NCBI RefSeq assembly: GCF_902686445.1
Contig: NC_062216.1
Span: forward strand, 7,337,084-7,401,083
Reading direction: 5' to 3'
DNA: 64,000 nt
Origin: Sciurus carolinensis
Taxonomy: Eukaryota; Chordata; Mammalia; Rodentia; Sciuridae
A program made the translations under genes and the position numbers. Under the pieces are notes generated by a model. That model was not told the origin of the DNA, did not search any database, and worked only from the letters and a program-made list of their open reading frames with translations. Each line of letters opens with the position of its first letter. The stretch's first letter is position 1. Below, one piece after another: positions 57,331 through 64,000 of the stretch.

Positions 57331-60300
57331 TCTGTTTCCCCCTTTTTATTTTTATTTCTTTAATTGTAGAAAAAGATTACTACAAACTGGAGCATTATTA
57401 ACCTTAAATTGCTGACAATGGTCTAGCATTGTACAAATATTTAAACCATAAGAAGTGACTTAATAAATATTTCTATTTGGCCAGGAAGATTAATAAAAGT
57501 TAAGTATTGCTATAGTCAACGTTGTTAAGTTGAAAAGGGCATTACAATAAAAGAAGGCCCAGTTTCCACCAAATATAGGATTTGATTTTGTCTCTGGTAG
57601 TGGACTGAGTTAAAAGCTGTAAAATGGAGTCAGTACTGCCATTGATAATTAGCCTAATGACCTTTTTGTTCTATAGGTAGTGGCCTTATTATTCTAAATT
57701 AACTTAAGCTATTATATTATAAGTGGTAGTATCTTGTCAGGATAGTGATTCAATAAATTATTTAAAAATCTTAGAATTTATGTCATTGATCCAACAATTA
57801 CATTTTAAAGGATCTATGGAAAGATAATCTTTATGTATAAAGACATAGTTGTATGAATATGTTTAATAATCTTGTTTTTAAAATAGTAAAAATAATCCAA
57901 ATGTTCAACATAGGGTTTTGGATAAATGAACTATATGACAAAAATCTGGCATTAAAAGTAATGTCATAAAAGAATACTTATTATGCGGAATCTAAATGTT
58001 ACAAGCTTTAAAATGAACAATATAATTGTGTATGTACAAAATATACATATCTCTGAGCTTATGTATGGAAAACAGTTTAGAATATTTAGTAAATGTTAAT
58101 AATAGTTGTCAGAACCTCAAAAAAAATTTTTTATGTGTACTTAGTTTTTCCTAAGTGGATCTCTTGACAAAATCTAGGGAAAATACCCAAATCTTGAAAC
58201 CATCTTTAGCCTTTTTATCTGAATATTATTTTATAAAACCTCCATATATAGTTCTTTGGATTAATATAAATTAAGTAGCATAATCTAATCCACCTCTGAA
58301 ACATGAAACAGAAAAACCAAGAGCTTCCATCCCCTCTTAGGGGAAGATATCAAAATACTTCTATATCCCATAAGTTTAGCCTTTAAATAAGCCAGTATCT
58401 CCTGAATGTTCTATAAAAATATAGCTAAGTTTACTTTTTAGTGTAGAGAGTAACATAAAAAGTGTATAACATATTTATCTAATTTTAGAATATTAAATAA
58501 TATAATTAATTTTTAAATAATTTGTTATTATTATATAAATTTGCAAGAGACCATTATTGAAAAAGCTTTAGTTTAGGGAGCATCAGCTTAATAACATGTC
58601 CCTATAAATCTAATATTTTAAAGACTTCTTTATCTGGAAAACAAGAATATAATTAACATAGTACTAATTACTGTGGTTAATTAAAATACAGCCATTGATG
58701 TTTTCATATTAATCAAATTTGGCTCTTAAAGAGAAATTTAAAATTTGGGATGCAAGGTGGTATTTTAAAATAATAACTATTGTTTAACCAAATTGCAGAA
58801 ACCATAATGCCTTTGAAATTAGCTTTTTTTAAATAATACAAATTTAACAGGCTTAAGAAATTATTTTATTAGAATAAGAATTTAATGTTTTAAGTATTTT
58901 ATTTTTCTTCTATCCTTTAGTTAACAAGGGTTTGTGAAAAGATCTGATCTATATTTGTAATAGTCTTTATGATAGAAATTTAGAATTTAAAGAATAAAAA
59001 ACTTTTAATAACATTAGCTGATTGTGTTAATTATATGTAGCCAATTTAATTATATATAGCCAATTAGATATAGCCAGTTTAATTACATGTAAAACTTTTG
59101 AAATTATTCTGTACAAATTTTGTTTAAATTTATTCAACATGTAATAGTCTTCTATTTTATCAGGTAAGAAAAAAATTTTTAGACACTTACATATCACACC
59201 TGATAATTTAAGTGCTAGCATCTTGGTTCTCAATGAGAACATAGAAAATAAAGGAATTTTGACCTTCTTTATATTAACCAAATTACAAATATGTCTAATG
59301 TTAAAATATATTTTCAGTAAGAGTATCTGGTATTTTCATATTAGGTAGATGATGTTCCAATCAATAATCTTTTAGCATCCCATCCTTGTAAATCAACTAA
59401 GTATCACCTGTAATAAAAGCTTAGATAATTGATTTTATTTACCTCAAATTAAATTTATTTATTCTTAATTGCAAAAGTCAAGATATCAAACAAATGTAGA
59501 TAATAACATTAATAATTTCTTTCCTGTTTAACAGAAAAAAACATTAGAAACAAGGGATATAGATCTTAAATATTATAGAATTTAGTGATTGTATTATTTA
59601 TTTGACCACCTGGAAAAATGTGAATTAATTAAGAAGCCGTTTTACCTTGAAAAATGTGAGTTAATAAGTATAAAGAAGACTTTTTTTTACAAATTAAATC
59701 TCATTAATTCACATGATTTAGTAATATGGATCCATTTTTATTTTAATTTTAAAATGTGAGCATGGTCATTGAACTGTAAGTAAATTTTTAAATCATGTAA
59801 ATATAGTCATTGTGTGCACACACTTATAGATCAGTCAAAAAAAGGAAATTTTTATAATTTATTATAAGTGAAGAAACATAGCAATGAATAAACATGCATT
59901 AAACATTGATTTAATTTGTCCAAGAATTTAAGATATAAAAAGAAAAACTTCAAAATAATTTGGGTTGCCAGTTTTTGTCCTGATGATTGTTATTCACCTT
60001 TAAAATCTTCCCTAAAAAGCAAAAGATTAATCCACCAAAAAGGACAATCAGAACATCCTTTATCAACTTCAGAAACTTTTTCTTTCCCTTTTTTAATTTT
60101 TTTCCTTGGGTCTAAGTGGTGTCCTAGTGAGCCTGCAGACTTCTCCATTTATGTTTCAAAGTAAGCCTTCGCTGAGAGCTTTAAGGAGCTAAGAGAGAGA
60201 GATTAGTGGTCCCAGCAAACACTTGATGCCAAGGGCATTTTAATCATTCCTTATTTTTAGGACAGGTTTGAATGTCAAAGAAAATTATGAGACCTTATTT

Positions 60301-60515
60301 TCCATTACTTTTGAGAACAAAGCTACTATGCTAAGCTCCTTACTGAGATATGTCATTGGCTATAGATCTGATTTGTCCATGGCTGTCTATCCAGCAGTTT
60401 TGCATGAATATTTTTAGGATTATTTTTCTCTCAGTGACAAACAGGTTAAATCTTGTTCCTTAGATAAGCTGAGAACAGAGACTTGAAGTTGTTCCTTGGT
60501 GTAGTTTTTTAAGGA
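57331..60515. other. very AT-rich tract, nothing assigned
   Basis: About 3 kb of extremely AT-rich DNA with almost no open frames. It lies where the pol and gag of the minus-strand ERV would be expected, but no reverse-transcriptase or gag motif could be read. It may be decayed viral DNA or old L1. Confidence 0.4.
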
Positions 60516-60518
60516 GAC

Positions 60519-60944
60519 TGTAAAGAAGCTTAGTAATATAATATAATATAAAGCTGCTCCCCCGCCCTTTATGCTGCAGTCATTTCCCCACCTCCCAACT
60601 TACAACCTAGTTTGTCAGTCTGTGAACATCCTAGACAGCTATTGGTTCATCAGTCAGCTTGCAAGTATCCTTCTTCATTATTGGTCCCATTAGCCTGTGG
60701 AATTTGACTGCTTAAGGATAGCTCTCCCACCATTTTCTCTCTCTCTTCTCCTCACTTTCATGCTCTCTCTCTCCTACTCCCTTTCATGCTCTTTCCTCCA
60801 TTTCACTTGCTCTCTCTTTCATGTGCACTCTTTCTCTTTTCCTCTCATTTTCTCTCTTACCCTACAGGGATACCCTCTGTCTGTTTGCTTAATAAACCCT
60901 CTTATGTGAGTTCCTGTGTCCAGAGTGGTTTCTGGGTTCTTACA
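60519..60944 (+). mobile_element. 5' LTR of a HERV-H-like ERV1
   Basis: TGTAAAGAAG ... TTCTTACA with an AATAAA (60891-60896) and a CT-rich block (60733-60855). The 3' end abuts a primer-binding site. The left end is assigned only from a TG and is less certain. Confidence 0.7.
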
Positions 60945-60945
60945 T

Positions 60946-60963
60946 TGGTGCTGTGACTCGGAT
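60946..60963 (+). other. primer-binding site, tRNA-His type
   Basis: TGGTGCTGTGACTCGGAT, one mismatch from the 3' end complement of tRNA-His (TGGTGCCGTGACTCGGAT as I know it), starting one base after the LTR. This is the primer used by HERV-H/RTVL-H elements. Confidence 0.8.
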
Positions 60964-61495
60964 GGGTTCTTCCACTGTCTCTTAAGCAAGTGGAACCCCA
61001 TCTGATGCCCCAGTGCCCCCCAGACACAGCCTCACCTTCCATTCACCTAGAGGTTCTGCTCTGCATTCATCACCGGACTTCAGATTGGTGAGTTCCCTAG
61101 GTAGGTTCCCCTAGGCCAACTTGAACAATCCTCTGCCAACCTGAGAAGTGACCGTTGAGTGTCCAGAGCCCTTGAGGCGGCTGAGGGGTGGGGTACCCCC
61201 AGTCATGACTTTCATAGTTACGGCTGGTCCTCTTAGTCAGTCTTATCTGCTGGGTGGGTTCCTGATTTTATGGTGAAGATTCTCTCTCAGGGTTGAGGCT
61301 CCTCTTTGCACTCACTTTCTATCTCTCTCTCGAAAATCCTGATGTCAAGTCCTCAACTCTCTCGGCTTTTGCCCAGCATCCATCGGCTTTTGCTAGGGTG
61401 ATAACCCCTTCTCTGTGCTGCCTTCTCATCTCCAGCTGAATAATCTCTGACCCAGGAAGCCAGGGCACAGACTTGGCTGCTTATCCGTCTCCACC

Positions 61496-62060
61496 ATGGG
61501 ATCTAGGTCCTCCGTTCCTGCAGATTCACCCGTGGGATGTCTATTAGACAACTTTAGAACCCTTTCCCTGACCCCCAGCTTAAAGCTCAAATATCAAAAC
61601 TTAATGATATCCAGCCATAGTACCCTTTAGATAATCAATCTAAAATGACCACATAATGGCACACAGCTTCTGTGAGTGAGTGAGTGGGCAGATGGAAAGG
61701 GATTCCTTATCTTCAAGTCTTTTCTTTCTTGCGCTTCTTTGCTCTTCCTGCAAACTTGAACGCCTCCTTTTGGCTTCTTCTCCCCCTCTTAATCCCTCCT
61801 CCTCCTCCTCCTCTGACTTTGACTCAGCTAACAAACTACCCTGATACCGGTCCACTGTGACAGAGGCCCCTCCGACCCCTGCTTCTCCATCTCCTTTACC
61901 CCATTCTGTTTCTGCTTCCATTCCCCTGCCCAGCCCACCTAGTCCTCCTGCCATGAGGTCCTGCATACATATTCTAGCCCCCCCTATGGGAGGTGGCCAG
62001 TGTGGAGGGAATAACCAGCCCAACAGTAACCAGCATGTCACAGTAAGGAGTATGATATAG
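61496..62060 (+). pseudogene. broken gag of the HERV-H-like ERV
   Basis: ATG at 61496 in a good context (CCACCATGGG) opens a Gly-2 (myristoylation-type) matrix start with the motif VGCLLDNFRTLSL, stopping at 61628-61630 after 44 codons. A proline/serine-rich stretch (61857-61990) resembles the p12-like part of a gammaretroviral Gag. No pol was found. Confidence 0.6.
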
Positions 62061-62064
62061 CAGC

Positions 62065-63060
62065 CTCATTGCTCAAAAGTAGTGGGAGATAATGTTTCAC
62101 AATTTTCTGCATTCAAACCTGAATTGATTACTAACCAGGAAAAAGCATTAAAATGCCCTATGCATCAAGTTTCTGCTAAAACCTGTTATCTCAGCTCCTT
62201 TCAGATCTCAGTCAAGGCTTACATTGAAATGTAAATGGAGGAAGCCAGAAGGCGCAGTGGGAGGCCAGTCTCAAACCCAAGGAAAAAAAGTGTCCATTTT
62301 AAATTTCTCCTGGGCTGCAACACAGAACACTTTATCTCTCCCTCTCACCTCTTCTCTCTGCCCTTCCCCTTCTCACTCTCTCATGCTATAATTAGTGGCC
62401 ATTATCATTTTTCTTCTAGGACTCTTGTTTTTCTTTAATGCTATATTTTTTGAGCTCAAAATTTTGATCCTACATACCTAGGTTAGTGATTTTTGGTCAG
62501 GTCTTTTTATCCAACTCTAGAGTTATTTTTGAACTTCTGTTACATTGCAATGGAGATAAACATTACAAGGCCTTTGCTTTTGTGTTATGTGTTATCTGTC
62601 TGTGTGCAACTAAATATAAGCACACATAAAATTAAAATTTTAAAAAATGAATCCAAATACTTTTAATTCATGTGATTTAAAAGGTTCAATTTAAATTGGG
62701 TAAACTAATAGAAGTAAAATGTCTTTAAAATTAACTCACAAGTCTCTAGGTGGTCAAACTAATAAAATGCTGATGTTTATAAAATGTCTAACATCAATTT
62801 TTCTAGGACTTTTCTTCAACAGGAAAGAGGTGGCAAATACTGTTGGTACATTTGTCTGATATCTTAGTGTTTTTTTTTAACAATAAGATGAGTGAATTAG
62901 AGTTGAAATATATGGGATTACTCAAATGTGTTTGTTAGAGACATCTGATCAATTTACAAAGTTAAAATGCTAATTATTAAATAACATCGAGTACTATCAA
63001 CTCCTTAAATTCCATGGAGTACACATAACCCTTTTGCAGTAGCTATTTGCCAAAGAGGAT
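62065..63060. other. ERV-derived or unassigned AT-rich DNA
   Basis: 62065-62230 may continue gag remnants. From 62400 the sequence is AT-rich with no recognisable gene. Confidence 0.35.
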
Positions 63061-63064
63061 AAAG

Positions 63065-63910
63065 TTGCGTGTTAGTGCTGACAGGGGAGGAGGGAACAGA
63101 CTAGGCAGAGAGACGTTCTGAAGGAGGAGGTGGGAGGGGAGGTGGAAGGGCTCCAAAGAGGAAGGAGTTGCATTCGTGGGAGGAGGGGGCGGGTTTTCGA
63201 CCAGAGAAGGACAGGAAGAGGAGGCGGAGTTCTGGCCAGAGTATAGAGGCCTGCAAGGTTTGGGACCACTCAGGGGAGGAGAATGTGGGTGGTGGAGCAG
63301 GTAGAAGAAGGAGCGGGGCAAGCGCCAAATCCAAAAAGAAAGCTTGCGAATGGTTGCAAGTGCCTTTTGGTGGCGATCTTGAGATCTAAAACATACTAAG
63401 TCTTGACCAGGGTCGAATAAAAAATTAGCCGCTTACGGCTTAAGTCTTTGGAAAGTCCCAGTTTAGTAAAATTACAGAGGATACATCCCAAAGGAATTTT
63501 TGGGTCTAGTGAGCTCCCGGTATTTCCCATTAGCTGTCCAACTTCACCTGGACAGGTGTGCCAGAATCAGAAAAGGCGTCCCAATTCTGACTCCTCCATA
63601 CCGGAGAACGGTGGGCAGGCCTAAAATCAAGACGTCTCTTGACTTTCAGAGGCACAAAAATGGAAAAACGGGGGGCTGACTGGAGGTTGGAACATCTTCA
63701 CAACAACCAGAGCCCAAACGGACAGACCTCCTGCGGAACGGAGGGTGTAGATTGGAACGGCGTATGGGAAAAACCCAGGGAACTTACCGCGCTTTGAATC
63801 AGAATGGACCTAATGGAGTAGAGCTGAGCAGGACGGATTGGAATCTCCTGGTTCTTCTGAGGAGGGGGTGGATCTCAACCCCTAGGTGGGGGAGCCCGAA
63901 AAACCCCCTC
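63065..63910 (-). mobile_element. leader and internal start of a minus-strand ERV
   Basis: GC- and purine-rich DNA lying, in the minus direction, after a Phe-type primer site. A good splice donor (GCGCG|GTAAGT on the minus strand, near 63790) sits about 130 bases past the primer site, the usual place for a retroviral leader donor. No gag was recognised; a 92-codon Pro/Ser-rich frame (63321-63043) is of unknown meaning. Confidence 0.4.
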
Positions 63911-63911
63911 C

Positions 63912-63932
63912 TGGGTTTCGGCACCAAATGTA
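63912..63932 (-). other. primer-binding site, tRNA-Phe type
   Basis: On the minus strand it reads TGGTGCCGAAACCCAGGA, one mismatch from the tRNA-Phe complement used by IAP-type elements. The sequence to the right (TGTAACCTCGGGCGGG on plus) would be the 3' end of the 5' LTR, cut off by the window edge. Confidence 0.6.
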
Positions 63933-64000
63933 ACCTCGGGCGGGCTCAGTGGGCTCAGTGGCGGGACCAAATGTAAACTCGGCGGGTCTCGGCGGGCACA
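63925..64000 (-). mobile_element. 5' LTR (partial) of the Phe-type ERV
   Basis: Begins after the primer site and runs beyond the window. Contains a near-duplicate CACCAAATGTAACCTCGG / GACCAAATGTAAACTCGG (63918 and 63964). Confidence 0.4.

Noticed and set aside
1..64000. CRISPR arrays, bacterial operons or riboswitches
   Set aside because: None seen. The sequence is mammalian, and the spaced repeats are SINEs, L1s or microsatellites.

Overview
This window is mammalian nuclear DNA, most likely from a squirrel-family rodent (Sciuridae). The lineage call rests on many dimeric 7SL/tRNA-derived SINEs and ID-type SINEs with the core GGGCTGGGGATGTGGCTCAGT, and on a matching L1 3' end seen several times. 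There is no prokaryotic, plasmid or CRISPR content. Coding density is very low: four beta-defensin loci lie in a sea of L1, SINE and endogenous-retrovirus (ERV) DNA.

Genes, in order: DEFB130 (exon 2 only, 5606-5787, +); DEFB131 (exons 20502-20559 and 25758-25915, +); DEFB134 (exons 30673-30730 and 32787-32929, +); DEFB135 (exons 47397-47340 and 45762-45587, -). The set matches the beta-defensin group on human 8p23.1. The three complete genes share one architecture: a 58-nt coding part of exon 1 encoding the signal peptide, a phase-1 intron, and a second exon with the six-cysteine domain. An unassigned defensin-like exon in the same frame lies at 33725-33918, just beyond DEFB134. DEFB134 appears to use a GC-AG intron.

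Region by region: 1-5.5 kb holds old L1, a perfect 52-bp hairpin at an L1 5' junction and a dimeric SINE. 5.6-9.1 kb holds DEFB130, SINEs and a solo LTR carrying an internal minisatellite. 9.4-11.7 kb is a 5'-inverted L1 interrupted by a probable retrocopied 3' UTR. 13-17.9 kb holds L1 pieces, including one inserted in a MaLR-like LTR with a 13-bp target duplication. 20.5-26 kb is DEFB131, its intron filled with L1M and ID elements. 26.7-29.9 kb holds a SINE, L1, a solo LTR and L1M. 30.6-34 kb is DEFB134 and the orphan exon. 34.8-38.9 kb holds an LTR-like element, old repeats and SINEs. 38.9-42.7 kb is a head-to-head pair of L1 copies forming a large imperfect palindrome. 44.3-47.4 kb is DEFB135 with a duplicated 3' flank. 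50.4-53.5 kb is an L1 with a nested solo LTR. 55.2-64 kb is an ERV graveyard: a minus-strand class II-like 3' LTR plus env remnant, a plus-strand HERV-H-like LTR with a His-type primer site and broken gag, and a minus-strand ERV leader with a Phe-type primer site that runs off the window.

The defensins are secreted cationic antimicrobial or epididymal-type peptides. Nothing here shows co-transcription; each is an independent two-exon gene. Boundaries of old repeats are approximate because they were read by eye without a repeat library.
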